64,000 bases of DNA. It comes from an uncultured Caulobacterales bacterium (GTDB taxonomy: Bacteria; Pseudomonadota; Alphaproteobacteria; Caulobacterales; Caulobacteraceae). Location: positions 120,783 to 184,782 of the forward strand of contig CAIMFV010000061.1 of NCBI GenBank assembly GCA_903840435.1, read 5' to 3'. The translations under genes and the position numbers were made by a program. Under the pieces are notes generated by a model. That model ran no database searches. It saw only the letters and a program-made list of their open reading frames with translations, and was not told the origin of the DNA. Within the stretch, counting starts at the first letter, position 1. Each line of letters begins with the position of its first letter. Below, one piece after another: positions 48,213 to 58,509 of the stretch.

Positions 48213-49892
48213 TCAGAATAACCCTTCGACGCGACCCTCAGAATCTAACTGAATGTCCGTAGCGGCGGGGTGTCGGGGCAGGCCAGGCATCGTCATGACG
48301 TCGCCACAGATCGCCACGACGAATCCGGCACCTGCGGCCAGGCGCACCTCGCGTACCGGTAAGACGTGATCCGTGGGGGCACCCAACACCGATGGATCGG
48401 CAGAAAAGGAATAGGGCGTCTTGGCGATACAGACAGCCAACTTTCCCCATCCTTCGGCTTCAAACCGCTCGATGTCACGTTGGGCGCGCGGCGTGAAGCT
48501 AACCCGCGATGCCCGATAGACCTTCGTCGCTACCGCCTCGATCTTGTCGATCAGCGACGCATCGAGGTCATAGAGCGCTTGGAAAGTCGGGAGGCTAGGT
48601 CGTGATTCGCAAATCGCCACGACGGCGCGGGCCAAGGCCTCCGCTCCTGCCCCACCTTGCGCCCAATGTCGACAGACCACCGCCTCGACCCCATGGACTT
48701 CACGGCAATAACCGATCACACGCAATAATTCCGCCTCTGTATCGCCTGAAAAAAAGTTGATGCCGACCACGGGGGGCACGCCGAATTTTCGCACATTTTC
48801 GATATGACGACCGAGGTTGGCTAGTCCCGCCTCCAGACAGCGTGGATTGGGACTGGCGCCCTCAGACAGGCTTGCGCCGCCCTGGTGTTTCAACGCCCGC
48901 AAGGTGGCGACAATCACCGCCGCGTCCGGCGCGAAACCACCAACCCGGCAGGCGATATCGCAAAATTTCTCAGCCCCGAGATCGGCGCCAAACCCGGCCT
49001 CCGTGACGGTGAAATCGGCAAGCCGCATAGCCGTCCGCGTGGCGATAACCGAATTGCAGCCATGGGCGATATTGGCGAACGGACCCCCATGCATCAAAAT
49101 CGGTGTCCCTTCCAAGCTCTGGACGAGGTTGGGCTGGATGGCGTCTCGCAACAATGCAGCCATGGCGCCGTCCGCCTGCAGATCTTGCGCCGTCACCGGA
49201 CTCAAATCCCGACGGCGAGCGACGACAATGCGGGCCAGCCGCGCTTTGAGATCGTCTAGGTCCGTGGCGAGACAGAGCACCGCCATGACCTCGGATGCCA
49301 CGGTAATGTCAAAGCCTGTCTCGCGCGGGGCGCCGTTGGCGTCATCACCCAATCCCACCACCACCTTGCGCAGGGCTCGGTCATTGACGTCGACCACGCG
49401 ACGCCAGGCGATGCGTCGCGGATCAATATCGAGCGCGTTTCCCCAAAACAGATGATTATCAAGCAGCGCAGCAAGCAGGTTGTGTGCTGCAGTAATGGCG
49501 TGAAAATCGCCGGTAAAATGCAGATTGATCGCATCCATCGGCGCGGCTTGGGCATAGCCGCCACCCGTAGCGCCGCCCTTTACGCCGAACACCGGCCCCA
49601 GCGACGGTTCGCGGAGTGCTATGATCGTCCGGCGACCGAGTCTGTTGAGCGCATCTCCAAGGCCAACCGTTGTTGTCGTCTTGCCCTCTCCCGGCGGAGT
49701 CGGATTGATCGCCGTAACGAGAATCAGGTGGCCCACGGCACGCTCTGACAACACGTCCAGTTGATCGAGGGCAAGCTTGGCGACATGGCGACCAAAGGGA
49801 AGGACTGCGTCTTCTGGCAGCCCGGCCCGGCGCGCAATTTCTGAGATTGGCAGCAATTTTGCCGCTCGGGCTATTTCAAGGTCCGTCGCCAT
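48213..49892 (-). CDS. fhs: Formate-tetrahydrofolate ligase
   Basis: 559 residues from ATG 49892 with AGGG upstream, the usual length. [20 protein letters not shown] is the ATP-binding P-loop; [34 protein letters not shown] and [10 protein letters not shown] are invariant blocks. It makes 10-formyl-THF from formate, THF and ATP in the cytoplasm. With FdsGBAD it sets up two competing fates for formate: oxidation to CO2 with NADH, or entry into folate C1 metabolism and purines (purL, purB in this window). Confidence 0.97.
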   Translation of the reverse strand: MATDLEIARAAKLLPISEIARRAGLPEDAVLPFGRHVAKLALDQLDVLSERAVGHLILVTAINPTPPGEGKTTTTVGLGDALNRLGRRTIIALREPSLGPVFGVKGGATGGGYAQAAPMDAINLHFTGDFHAITAAHNLLAALLDNHLFWGNALDIDPRRIAWRRVVDVNDRALRKVVVGLGDDANGAPRETGFDITVASEVMAVLCLATDLDDLKARLARIVVARRRDLSPVTAQDLQADGAMAALLRDAIQPNLVQSLEGTPILMHGGPFANIAHGCNSVIATRTAMRLADFTVTEAGFGADLGAEKFCDIACRVGGFAPDAAVIVATLRALKHQGGASLSEGASPNPRCLEAGLANLGRHIENVRKFGVPPVVGINFFSGDTEAELLRVIGYCREVHGVEAVVCRHWAQGGAGAEALARAVVAICESRPSLPTFQALYDLDASLIDKIEAVATKVYRASRVSFTPRAQRDIERFEAEGWGKLAVCIAKTPYSFSADPSVLGAPTDHVLPVREVRLAAGAGFVVAICGDVMTMPGLPRHPAATDIQLDSEGRVEGLF

Positions 49893-50192
49893 TGCCCAGC
49901 CCTTCAATGCTGTGGTCCATCCCGCGCGATGCGGAAACCCGCAACCACAAGCTCACCGATAGGAGGGGTTGGGGTCAAGGTCCCAGATCACGCCCACTGA
50001 CAGCCGCTTGAGCCAATATCAGCCGTGGCGTGGCATTGCAAAAAAAACGCCCTGACGCGAGAAAATCTGATCTTATGTCTCCTGTATCTCACCTGCGACA
50101 TTTCAGGTGTGGGGGCGACTGGGGCCTCGGTCTGTGGACTGACCGCACTTTCTTAGACGCCAAGAATTGAAGATAAGGGCGAAGGACTGACG
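49893..50192. other. Intergenic region between divergent fhs and ndh
   Basis: About 300 bases with no convincing gene. It must hold the promoters of both divergent genes. An A8 tract lies at about 50040-50048, and GAAGG sits upstream of the ndh ATG at 50193. No hairpin or RNA motif that I would name was found. Confidence 0.5.
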
Positions 50193-51505
50193 ATGAAGAA
50201 GAAGACCCAGATCGTGATCGTGGCGGCGGGGCCGGGGGTTTGGAATTGGCGCGTCGGCTTGGTCATCGCTTCGGTCGCAAGCGCCACGACATCATTCTGG
50301 TTGACAAGAACCGCACCCACATCTGGAAGCCGCTGCTGCACGAGGTCGCTGCAGGGTCCTTGGACGCCAATCTGGACGAGGTGGGCTATCGCAGCCACTG
50401 CCATAGGTGGGGCTATCGGTATTTTTTTGGCGCGCTGGAAGCCATCGATACTGAAAATCGCCGGGTCGTGATCGCGCCCCTCCTCGATGAGGATGGCAGT
50501 GAACTGGTGGCGCGCCATGAAATCCGCTTCGACTATCTGGTCCTGGCCATGGGTTCGGTGACCAATGATTTTGGCACCAAGGGCGCGCGGGAAAATTGCA
50601 TCTTCCTTGATGACCGCGAGCAAGCCGATCGCTTCCGCAACAAGCTCCTCAACCACTGCTTGAGGGTTTCGCGCACCCTAGCCCGAGACCCGAGTGAAGA
50701 TTCGCGCGTGCGGGTGGCGATTGTCGGAGGCGGCGCGACGGGCGTCGAACTGGCCGCCGAGCTTTATAATGCGGCGGCGGCGCTGCGTTACTATGGTCTT
50801 GAAGTATTTGATGAAAAGCGGCTTGACGTCACCTTGATCGAGGCGGGTCAACGCATTCTGCCTGCCCTGCCCGAAAAGCTCGCGCTTGCGGCGACGCGCG
50901 AGCTTGAAGCGCTTGGCGTGCGCGTCGCGACCGACATGCAGGTGACGGAGATTACGCCAAACGAAATTCTCACCAAGTCGGGCGAAGCGGTGCCCGCCGA
51001 TATCAAGGTCTGGGCGGCAGGCGTGCGCGGCGCACCGCTTCCGCATGATTTCAGCACCCTCGAACGCAATCGCCTTGGACAGTTCGTTGTCCGCCCGACC
51101 CTGCAAACCACCCAAGACGACCGAATTTTCGCCATTGGCGACTGCTGTTCGTGCATTTTGCCAGGGTCCGAGCGGCCCGTCCCACCGCGCGCCCAAGCCG
51201 CACACCAAATGGCCGAGACTGCCTATTCAAATCTCCTGCATCTGATGCACGGCACCCGCCTAGAGAATTACCACTATCACGATCACGGTTCGCTCGTGTC
51301 GCTCAGTCGCTATTCGACAGTGGGTAGCCTGATGGGCAATCTGGTCGGCGGAAAGCTGGCGGTCGAAGGTCGTTTGGCACGCTTTGTCTATATGTCGCTC
51401 TACCGGATGCACCTTCTGGCCATCCACGGCTGGATCAAGGGCGCCACCCTGATCACCATTGGCCAAATCAACGCCTTTGTCCGGCCGCGCCTGAAGCTCC
51501 ACTGA
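50193..51505 (+). pseudogene. ndh: Type II NADH dehydrogenase with a one-base deletion near the start
   Basis: The product would be about 437 residues. The first frame starts at ATG 50193 (GAAGGA upstream) with MKKKTQIVIV and then goes astray in VAAGPGVWNW. From 50240 a second frame reads LELARRLGHRFG and continues to the stop at 51505 with all NDH-2 blocks: VAIVGGGATGVELAAEL (second dinucleotide site), IKVWAAGVRG, IFAIGDCC and GWIKGATLITIGQINAF. Adding one G after the GTG at 50220-50222 restores VGGGAGGLELA, the canonical FAD motif, so the break is a single missing G among G-rich codons. It is either a sequencing error or a recent inactivating mutation. The intact enzyme would pass electrons from NADH to quinone without pumping protons. 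Confidence 0.85.
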
Positions 51506-51639
51506 ACCGGCGGGGAATAGGTGGCCGGATTAACCTGAATTTTCCTGAAATCCACATTCAGTTTACGTTCATCGCCTGACAGATAGAAGACTTCATCCTT
51601 ACGGAATACATCCGTAATTTTAGATGAGGTGAAAATTCC

Positions 51640-51993
51640 ATGTCAAATAAAGTCACGAAAGCGGCCTTTTCTCTGATAACTGGCGCAAGTCTACTTCTGA
51701 GCGTCAACGCCTTTGCGCAATCCGCGCCGATTGATCCAGGTCACCCCCGCGTCAACCAGGTGGAAAAGCGGATCGACAATCAAGAAGCCCGCGTGAACCG
51801 TGGGGTTTCCGACGGTCAGATCAATGCAAGCCAAGCCGCCCGCGATGATGCGAAAATTGGGCGCGAGCAGACGAGCCTCAACCGGGATATGGCGGCCCAT
51901 CACGGCCATATTACGCGAGCCAATCAGCGCCACCTGAACCATCGTTTAAATCATGGCAGCCGGACGATCCATCGTCAGTCCACAGCGCATTGA
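51640..51993 (+). CDS. Small exported His/Asn-rich protein, unknown function
   Basis: 117 residues from ATG 51640 with GAGGTGA upstream. MSNKVTKAAFSLITGASLLL...AFAQ is a signal peptide. The mature part is polar and helical: VEKRIDNQEARVNRGVSDGQ, AARDDAKIGREQTSLNRDMA, HHGHITRANQRHLNHRLN, with a basic His-rich end. Similar short periplasmic proteins with this N/R/Q heptad pattern are widespread in alpha- and betaproteobacteria but have no assigned role. A strong hairpin follows the stop. It is the first of three small envelope genes in a row. Confidence 0.75.
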   Translation: MSNKVTKAAFSLITGASLLLSVNAFAQSAPIDPGHPRVNQVEKRIDNQEARVNRGVSDGQINASQAARDDAKIGREQTSLNRDMAAHHGHITRANQRHLNHRLNHGSRTIHRQSTAH

Positions 51994-52006
51994 TCCGCAA
52001 CCCCAC

Positions 52007-52032
52007 GCTTGGGCGAGCCCCTTCGCCCAAGC
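52007..52032 (+). terminator. Hairpin after the 51640 gene, terminator-like
   Basis: GCTTGGGCGA at 52007-52016 pairs perfectly with TCGCCCAAGC at 52023-52032 around a 6-base loop. It is followed by TCCTCTGCTC, not a T-run, so it may be a weak terminator or a 3'-end stabiliser. Confidence 0.55.
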
Positions 52033-52063
52033 TCCTCTGCTCAAAAATTGAAAGCGACCTGCC

Positions 52064-52486
52064 ATGTTTTCCAAACACTGCCTCACCATCGCGACCATCT
52101 GCCTGTTGGGCGCGGCTTCTTTTCCGCTAATGGCATCTGCCGATCCCACGCCGCCGCCCGCTGCAGCGACACCTTCACCCGCCAAGCCCTTGTCACCCCT
52201 GCAGCAGCTGCATCAACAGTGCAAAGACGAAGCGTCTGGACAAGCATTGAAGGGCAGCGCCAAACGCGACGCCATTGACGCCTGCATCGTAAATGCCCGT
52301 CCAGATCAGGCCAAGCGCATTCAGTGCCGCAAGGATGGCCTGGCGCAAGGCCTCCGCCACCAAGACCTGCACGCCTACATGAAAAGCTGCATCAAGGGTC
52401 AACCGACCCCGTCGGCGCCCCCGGCGACAGGGCCAAGTGCTGCGTCAGCAACGCCGGCGGTCGCAACCGCGAAACCGGCGCACTGA
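52064..52486 (+). CDS. PsiF repeat-like exported protein
   Basis: 140 residues. MFSKHCLTIATICLLGAASF...ASA is a signal peptide. Two cysteine-containing units, CKDEASGQALKGSAKRDAIDAC and CRKDGLAQGLRHQDLHAYMKSC (each quoted to within its cysteines), resemble the PsiF repeat (C-x-A-x-GLKG-xxR-xxF-xxC). A Pro/Ala/Ser-rich tail ends the protein. PsiF was named from a phosphate-starvation-inducible gene; its function is unknown, and I see no Pho box here. The C pairs could form disulfides in the periplasm. Confidence 0.68.
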   Translation: MFSKHCLTIATICLLGAASFPLMASADPTPPPAAATPSPAKPLSPLQQLHQQCKDEASGQALKGSAKRDAIDACIVNARPDQAKRIQCRKDGLAQGLRHQDLHAYMKSCIKGQPTPSAPPATGPSAASATPAVATAKPAH

Positions 52487-52515
52487 GAGGGGCGCGAGAC
52501 CCAAGGAAACTGATC

Positions 52516-52878
52516 ATGGACAGACTTCGACGCCTTTGCTTTTGTTTACTAGCGACTTCCGGGCTTGCTGCCTGTGCGAGCTCACCACCCCCACCCTTGC
52601 CCGCTGTCTATCGCCCAGCTCAGTGGGACATCGCCCAACGGATCAATTGGATTCAGCAGCGCATTCTTCGGGGGCGCGAAACAGGCTTTCTTGACGGACC
52701 GGAGTTTAACCGCGTTCAAGGCCAACTTAACGCGGTAAAGCGCGAATTTAATGCTGATCGCTATGCCAACGGTGGACCGCTTGATCCCCCCACTCGCGCC
52801 GATCTTGAAGGGCGTTTAAATCGGATCAACGCCGAAATTCATTGGTTGCACGAAATGAATGAAGCGCGACCCTGGTAG
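52516..52878 (+). CDS. Small lipoprotein, unknown function
   Basis: 120 residues from ATG 52516. MDRLRRLCFCLLATSGLAAC ends in the lipobox LAAC, so Cys20 would be acylated. The mature part starts SSPPPPLPAVY and continues with an amphipathic helical domain (INWIQQRILRGRETGFLDGP, VKREFNADRYANGGPLDPPT) that ends in EMNEARPW. No family recognised. It follows the PsiF-like gene by 29 bases on the same strand, and the dispersed repeat at 52908 lies after it. Confidence 0.7.
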   Translation: MDRLRRLCFCLLATSGLAACASSPPPPLPAVYRPAQWDIAQRINWIQQRILRGRETGFLDGPEFNRVQGQLNAVKREFNADRYANGGPLDPPTRADLEGRLNRINAEIHWLHEMNEARPW

Positions 52879-52907
52879 GGCTTTTCTAGCCGGTCGTTTG
52901 TCGGGTC

Positions 52908-52931
52908 GGGAAAACCGGATGCCACTTTTCC
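52908..52931 (-). repeat. Dispersed intergenic 24-base repeat, copy 2
   Basis: On the minus strand GGAAAAGTGG, CA, TCCGGTTTTCCC: it differs from the copy at 14289-14312 only in the middle two bases. It sits between the convergent lipoprotein gene and glpK. Confidence 0.6.
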
Positions 52932-52941
52932 CTGACAAACT

Positions 52942-54435
52942 CTAGCCCGCAAAGGCAAGGGTCGCCGCCACCGCTCGCCGCCAGCGGGCCAGCCGCCTTT
53001 GGCGGTCCTCGTCCGAGGCGGCGGGCGTGAAGCGTCGGTCAAGCCGCCAGCGGTCGGCGAAGCGGGCCGGGTCTGGATAGAGGCCGACGCTCAAGCCCGC
53101 CAAATAGGCGGCTCCTAAGGCGGTCGTCTCGGTGATTTCAGGCCGGTCGACGGGCGCACCTACCAGATCCGCCAAGCGCTGCATCGTCCAGTCGGACGCC
53201 GCCATGCCGCCGTCCACCCGCAAGACGGCCTGGCCCATTTCCGAGCCATCCGAGCGCATGGCCTCCATCAGATCAGCGGTTTGGAACGCAACGCTTTCTA
53301 AGGCCGCCTTGGCAAACTCTCTTGGGCCAGAGGCGCGGGTAAGACCGAAAACCGCGCCGCGCGCGTCCGGGTTCCAATAGGGCGCGCCGAGGCCGACAAA
53401 GGCCGGCACCAAGATCACATCTTCGGCGGCGTCCGCCGCGGCAGCCATGGCCCCCGATTGGGGCGCAGCTTCAAGAATTTGCAAGCCGTCGCGCAGCCAC
53501 TGAACCGCGGCGCCTGCAACAAAGATCGATCCTTCAAGCGCATAGGTGCGCACACCGTCGAGTTGATAAGCAACCGTCGTCAGCAGCCGATTTTTCGAGG
53601 CAATGGGGGTCTCGCCTGTATTGATCAGAGCAAAGCAGCCCGTCCCATAGGTCGCCTTCATGGCGCCCGGTTGAAAACAGGCCTGCCCGATCATGGCCGA
53701 CTGTTGATCGCCTGCGACACCGCGAATGTGTAGCGCGGCACCAAACCAGTCTGGCAAGGTCTCGCCAAAATCGCCGGAGCAGTCCCTCACCTCGGGCAAG
53801 AGGGCTTTGGGCACGCGGAATATCTCAAGCAGTGCGTCGTCCCACCGTCCTTCGACAAGATTATAGAGTTGGGTTCGTGAGGCATTGGTGGCGTCGGTGG
53901 CGTGAACGCGACCGCCAGTCAATTTCCAGATCAGCCACGCATCGACCGTGCCAAAAGCCAGATCGCCGCGCTCTGCCCGCGCCCGCGCGCCAGGGGTATT
54001 GTCCAAGATCCAAGCGATCTTCGAGGCGGAAAAATAAGGGTCGAGTAAAAGACCGGTGCGCGCCGCAATCATCGGCTCACAGCCCTGCGCCCGCAAGGCG
54101 GCACAGGCCTCGGCCGTGCGGCGGTCCTGCCAGACCACGGCCCGGTGGATGGCCTGGCCGGTGGCGCGGTCCCAAACCACCACCGTCTCGCGTTGGTTGG
54201 TAATGCCGATGGCGGCGATATCTTGCGCCGTAAGCTTAGCCTCTCTCAGGGCGTCGCGCGCCGCCTGCAGGGTGGTGTTCCACAGGTCCTCTGGCTCATG
54301 CTCCACCCAGCCGGACGCCGGAAAGTGCTGGGCGAATTCATATTGTCCAACGCCTTTGACCAAGGTGTCGGCGTCGAAGACGATGGCGCGAGACGAGGTT
54401 GTGCCCTGATCCAGGGCAATGATGTGGCGTCGCAT
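52942..54435 (-). CDS. glpK: Glycerol kinase
   Basis: 497 residues, normal length. [15 protein letters not shown] is the phosphate-1 motif of the FGGY kinase family; [19 protein letters not shown], the substrate block [10 protein letters not shown], and [24 protein letters not shown] and [12 protein letters not shown] follow. It phosphorylates glycerol to glycerol-3-phosphate. It starts 10 bases after an acyl-CoA ligase gene on the same strand; glpF and glpD are not nearby, so the operon is unusual. Confidence 0.97.
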   Translation of the reverse strand: MRRHIIALDQGTTSSRAIVFDADTLVKGVGQYEFAQHFPASGWVEHEPEDLWNTTLQAARDALREAKLTAQDIAAIGITNQRETVVVWDRATGQAIHRAVVWQDRRTAEACAALRAQGCEPMIAARTGLLLDPYFSASKIAWILDNTPGARARAERGDLAFGTVDAWLIWKLTGGRVHATDATNASRTQLYNLVEGRWDDALLEIFRVPKALLPEVRDCSGDFGETLPDWFGAALHIRGVAGDQQSAMIGQACFQPGAMKATYGTGCFALINTGETPIASKNRLLTTVAYQLDGVRTYALEGSIFVAGAAVQWLRDGLQILEAAPQSGAMAAAADAAEDVILVPAFVGLGAPYWNPDARGAVFGLTRASGPREFAKAALESVAFQTADLMEAMRSDGSEMGQAVLRVDGGMAASDWTMQRLADLVGAPVDRPEITETTALGAAYLAGLSVGLYPDPARFADRWRLDRRFTPAASDEDRQRRLARWRRAVAATLAFAG

Positions 54436-54445
54436 GGCTTGGGCT

Positions 54446-56143
54446 CTAAACAGCGGTCTTGAGATCGAGTTTTTGACGCAGCTCGCGCTTCAAAAACTTA
54501 CCATTGGCATTGCGCGGAATGGCCTCGTCGAGAAACCACAGATAGCGCGGCGTCTTATGCTTTGCCAGATGTTGGGCGCAGTGGGCGCGCAAGGCTTCCG
54601 GCGTCAGGGTCTGTCCTGCGTGCAAGTGAACGGCGGCGGCGACCTCTTCGCCTAGTCGATCATCCGGCACGCCGAAAACACAACATTCGGCAACGGCGGG
54701 ATGGTGATGGACGGCGGCCTCCACCTCAGCGCAGAAGACATTTTCTCCGCCGCGCAGGACCATGTCCTTCTTGCGATCAACAATATAGATGAAGCCGTCC
54801 TCATCGATCCTGGCGATGTCGCCGGTATGCAGCCAACCGTCGGTAATGCTTTCCGCTGTCGCTTCGGGCCGGTTGATATAGCCCTTGATGACGCAAGCCC
54901 CCTTGACCCACAGTTCGCCGATTTGGCCAGGTCCGACCGCAGCGCCGGTCTCGTCGACGCATTTCACCTCAAAGGTCGGCATGGCGGGACCTGCGCTGTC
55001 TGGCCGGTCGACAAAGAAGTCTCCGGAGACGGCGGTGATGATGCCGCAGGTTTCAGTCATGCCATAGCCGGTTTGCGGCCGCGCTGTGGTCACGGTCTGA
55101 TCGATCTTGCGCACCAGATCCGGTTGTAACTGCGCGCCCCCACCGCCCAGACTGATCAGGCTCGATGTGTCATATTTGACAAGATCAGGATGGCTGATCA
55201 ATTCGCGCGACATGACCGGCACGCCGCTCATATTGGTGATCTTTTCCTGCTCAATCAGCCGCAAAGCCTCGCCCGCATCCCAGCGGTACATCAAGACGAG
55301 CGCGCCGCCCGCAGCCGTCACCAAATAGGCGCCGCAATTATTGGCTGTGACATGGAAGAGCGGCGTGGTGATCAGGCCGCGCGGGACAAGCGGAGCGGCA
55401 TTGGGATCAATTTCGGTGCCTGTGGCTCGAGCCGTCGCCAAGGCGGTCAACTGGGATGAAAACACCATGTTGAAAAGATTAGACACACACCCGCGATGGG
55501 TAAGCTGTGCGCCCTTCGGAAAGCCTGTGGTGCCGGAGGTGTAAAAAATACAGGCATCGTCATCAGGATCAGGCGAGACATCCGGCAAGGGGCCTGGCTC
55601 GGCGATCACTGTTTCCCAAGCAACCGCACCCTTGGGCGTCGGCATGCGGACGCTAACCACGTGAACGCCCGCGAGCGCGTCAGGCCGGGCAGCCGCCCGC
55701 TCCCAGCGCTCCGCATCGCAGAACAACACCTTGGGCTTGGAATCGTTCAGCGCATATTCCATCTCCTCCGGCACCCACCAGGCGTTCATGCCGACACAGG
55801 CGACGCCGATGGAGACGCAGGCCCAGTAGATCAACATCCATTCGGGATAGTTGCGCATAGCGACCGCCACACGATCTCCGGGACGGACACCGATGCGCCA
55901 GAGATAGGCAGCCACCGCCCGGACCCGATCATGGGCCTGCGCATAGGTCAGGCGCTCATCGGCATAGATCAGATACTCTCGGTCGCCGAAGGCTGAGGTC
56001 GACAGCCAAAAATCGCGGATATTGCGCGGCGCGTTCTTATAGGCCCTTAGCCGCGCGCCCCGAAGTTCGATCTCGGTCAGCTCAAACGGCGCGCCAGCCG
56101 AGGTAAGTTCCGCCCAGCAGGCCTTCAGTTCAGAATAATGCAT
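54446..56143 (-). CDS. AMP-binding acyl-CoA ligase (fatty-acid-CoA ligase type)
   Basis: 565 residues of the ANL superfamily. The P-loop is [16 protein letters not shown], followed by [29 protein letters not shown] (Asp of the hinge region) and the C-terminal Lys in [11 protein letters not shown]. It activates a carboxylic acid as the acyl-adenylate and loads CoA; the closest family shape is medium- or long-chain fatty-acid-CoA ligase, but the acid is unknown. Upstream of glpK by 10 bases, which would pair fatty-acid and glycerol use from lipids. Confidence 0.92.
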   Translation of the reverse strand: MHYSELKACWAELTSAGAPFELTEIELRGARLRAYKNAPRNIRDFWLSTSAFGDREYLIYADERLTYAQAHDRVRAVAAYLWRIGVRPGDRVAVAMRNYPEWMLIYWACVSIGVACVGMNAWWVPEEMEYALNDSKPKVLFCDAERWERAAARPDALAGVHVVSVRMPTPKGAVAWETVIAEPGPLPDVSPDPDDDACIFYTSGTTGFPKGAQLTHRGCVSNLFNMVFSSQLTALATARATGTEIDPNAAPLVPRGLITTPLFHVTANNCGAYLVTAAGGALVLMYRWDAGEALRLIEQEKITNMSGVPVMSRELISHPDLVKYDTSSLISLGGGGAQLQPDLVRKIDQTVTTARPQTGYGMTETCGIITAVSGDFFVDRPDSAGPAMPTFEVKCVDETGAAVGPGQIGELWVKGACVIKGYINRPEATAESITDGWLHTGDIARIDEDGFIYIVDRKKDMVLRGGENVFCAEVEAAVHHHPAVAECCVFGVPDDRLGEEVAAAVHLHAGQTLTPEALRAHCAQHLAKHKTPRYLWFLDEAIPRNANGKFLKRELRQKLDLKTAV

Positions 56144-56346
56144 CCCTATGCGCCATTTCTTATGTTTTTAAGACCCGCAGACTAGGGTTCCCCGACCCCT
56201 GCTGGCAAGGGCGCTGTGCAATCGGATCACGCCCTGAGGGATCAATTCGACAATGCCCTGCCGCCTTGGTGGGGTGCGCGCCCTTCGAGCCCAAGCGCAC
56301 CTGCTTCACCGTTTTCTGAGATGGGCGAGCGGTGTATGCATAGCTG

Positions 56347-56772
56347 ATGACACCCTTTGACTTGAAACTCGACGCCCAAGGCGTCAATCGCGTTTTGCTC
56401 GAGGCCTTCTCGGAGGCGGATCCGAACGCCATGGCCTTGGTGCAGGAGGCGTCGCCCGGGCGGATGCTGCTCAAGCGCCCCTATGGCCAAGGCCTGTTGC
56501 GACCGGGTGGGATTATTTCGGGTCCGGTCTTGATGACCATCGCCGACACCAGCGCCTATGCCCTCGTGCTTGGCCATATTGGCGACCAGAAAATGGCGGT
56601 GACGACCTCGCTGGTCATGAATTTCCTCCGCGCCGCCAAGGTCGGGGACATCTGGGCCGAAGCGATCATGCTGCGGCTTGGACGCAGACTTGCCGTCACC
56701 GAGGTGCGCCTCTGGACCGAAGGCCCAGACCGACTGGCCGCCCAGGCCACCGTGACCTACGCCCTGCCCTAA
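56347..56772 (+). CDS. PaaI-type hot-dog thioesterase
   Basis: 141 residues. GGIISGPVLMTIADTSAYAL is the hot-dog helix with the catalytic Asp region (xxxxxxADxxxxxA), and the strand TTSLVMNFLRAAKVGD matches the PaaI/YigI group. It hydrolyses an acyl-CoA, probably an aromatic or medium-chain ester. It is divergent from the acyl-CoA ligase gene, 203 bases away, and converges with ppk2 with 2 bases between stops. Confidence 0.9.
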   Translation: MTPFDLKLDAQGVNRVLLEAFSEADPNAMALVQEASPGRMLLKRPYGQGLLRPGGIISGPVLMTIADTSAYALVLGHIGDQKMAVTTSLVMNFLRAAKVGDIWAEAIMLRLGRRLAVTEVRLWTEGPDRLAAQATVTYALP

Positions 56773-56774
56773 TC

Positions 56775-57710
56775 CTAGTATTTCGCCGGGACGAACAGTT
56801 CGGGTGGCACCTGATGGCGTACATAGTCTGGATTATGCACGCGGGCGGGTAATTCGACCGGCGGGTGGTCGATCTCGTGGTACTGAAACTGCGACAAAAG
56901 GTGATGAATACAGTTGAGGCGGGCACGCTTCTTATCCACCGCTTCAACCACCCACCAGCGCGAGTCGGGCAGATGGGTGCGGTTGAGCATTTCTTCCTTG
57001 GCGCGGGTATAGTCCTCCCAGCGCCGCCGGGATTCTAGATCCATTGGGCTCAGTTTCCACTGCTTGATCGGATCGGTATTGCGCATGTGAAACCGTAAGT
57101 GCTGCTCGTCGTCAGTAATCGAAAACCAATACTTGATCAGCACGATCCCAGAACGGATCAACATGCGCTCAAATTCGGGCACAGAGCGGAAAAATTCCTG
57201 CACCTCGTCCTCGGAGCAAAAGCCCATGACCCGCTCAACACCGGCGCGATTATACCAGCTGCGGTCGAACAGCACCATTTCGCCGGCGGCGGGAAGGTGG
57301 GGCACATAGCGCTGGAAATACCACTGGCTATTTTCCCGCGCGCTGGGTGCAGGCAAGGCCACCACGCGACAGACACGTGGATTGAGCCTTTGGGTGATGC
57401 GCTTAATCACCCCGCCCTTGCCCGCGGCATCTCGACCCTCGAACAGGACGACGACTTTCAGCTTCTCGTGCACAATCCAGTCTTGCAGCTTGACCAGTTC
57501 GGCTTGCAACCGGAATAGCTCGCGAAAATAGACTTGTCGGTCGAGGCCAGGCCCATCTTCCGGCGGATGGCCAAGGAAATTCAGCGCCCGGCTAAAGGTG
57601 TCATCGCCGTCGTCGTTCAATTCCAGTTCCAATTCCTCATCAAAGTCGTCCAGCCTCTCGGCTGCAATGCGGGCGGCAAGGTCGTTTGAAGATGGAATGT
57701 CGCCGGGCAT
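56775..57710 (-). CDS. ppk2: Polyphosphate kinase 2
   Basis: About 311 residues from ATG 57710. The Walker A motif is FEGRDAAGKGGVIKR and the Walker B is FDRSWYNRAGVERVMGF; the lid region reads SRRRWEDYTRAKEEML. ENSQWYFQRYVPHLP is a PPK2 block. It is a one-domain (class I) PPK2, which typically makes nucleoside triphosphates from polyphosphate and NDPs. The N-terminal 60 residues are acidic and low in conservation. bdhA begins just upstream (16 bases), so the two should be cotranscribed. Confidence 0.93.
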   Translation of the reverse strand: MPGDIPSSNDLAARIAAERLDDFDEELELELNDDGDDTFSRALNFLGHPPEDGPGLDRQVYFRELFRLQAELVKLQDWIVHEKLKVVVLFEGRDAAGKGGVIKRITQRLNPRVCRVVALPAPSARENSQWYFQRYVPHLPAAGEMVLFDRSWYNRAGVERVMGFCSEDEVQEFFRSVPEFERMLIRSGIVLIKYWFSITDDEQHLRFHMRNTDPIKQWKLSPMDLESRRRWEDYTRAKEEMLNRTHLPDSRWWVVEAVDKKRARLNCIHHLLSQFQYHEIDHPPVELPARVHNPDYVRHQVPPELFVPAKY

Positions 57711-57726
57711 GAAGGGTCTCGCGTCT

Positions 57727-58509
57727 CTATTGGGCGGTCCAACCGCCATCGATGGGCAAAAGGGCGCCGGTGATTGATTTCGCGCTGTCCGAGGCAAGAA
57801 AAACCGCCAGAGCCGCCACCTCTTCGACGGTGACGAACGCCTTGGTCGGCTGGGCGTGCAGCAGAACATCGTTGATGACCTGCTCTCGCGTTAGATTTCG
57901 CGCCGCCATGGTCTCAGGGATCTGCTTTTCCACCAGGGGCGTCCACACATAGCCAGGGCAGATGGCATTGACCGTCACGCCAAAGGTCGCGGTTTCCAGC
58001 GCCACTGTTTTGGTCAGTCCGGCAATGCCATGCTTGGCGGCGACATAGGCCGATTTGAAGGGGGAGGCGACGAGCGCATGGGCCGAAGCGGTATTGAGGA
58101 TACGCCCCCATTTCCGCGCCTTCATGCCCGGCACCGCCGCGCGAATCGCGTGAAAGGCAGCTGAGAGGTTGATCGCCAGGATCTGGTCCCATTTTTCGAT
58201 GGGAAAGTCCTCAATCGGGGACACGAACTGCACGCCCGCATTGTTGACCAGAATATCTAAGCGACCAAAGGACGTCTCGACCTCGGCCACCATGCTGGCG
58301 ATCTCAGCCGGCTTGGTCATGTCGGCGGCGGCATAGTGGGCGCGCACTTTAAAGTCGCGCTCAATCGCTTGCCGTTCGCGTTCAATATCGGCCGGGTCCC
58401 CCAAACCATTGATCGCCACATCAGCGCCTTGCGCGGCATAGGCCCGCGCAAGCGCAAGGCCAATACCGCTGGTTGAGCCGGTAACGAGGGCGACTTTGCC
58501 GGTGAGCAT
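57727..58509 (-). CDS. bdhA: 3-hydroxybutyrate dehydrogenase
   Basis: 260 residues from ATG 58509, chosen for GGAG seven bases upstream (the upstream ATG 58521 lacks one) and normal BdhA length. LTGKVALVTGSTSGIGLALA is the SDR nucleotide site; NNAGVQFVSPIEDFP, SAHALVASPFKSAYVAAKHG (Ser, Tyr and Lys of the catalytic tetrad) and NAICPGYVWTPLVEKQIP are BdhA-specific. It interconverts 3-hydroxybutyrate and acetoacetate with NAD and is the usual exit from PHB. phaR is in the same window. ppk2 follows. Confidence 0.95.
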   Translation of the reverse strand: MLTGKVALVTGSTSGIGLALARAYAAQGADVAINGLGDPADIERERQAIERDFKVRAHYAAADMTKPAEIASMVAEVETSFGRLDILVNNAGVQFVSPIEDFPIEKWDQILAINLSAAFHAIRAAVPGMKARKWGRILNTASAHALVASPFKSAYVAAKHGIAGLTKTVALETATFGVTVNAICPGYVWTPLVEKQIPETMAARNLTREQVINDVLLHAQPTKAFVTVEEVAALAVFLASDSAKSITGALLPIDGGWTAQ

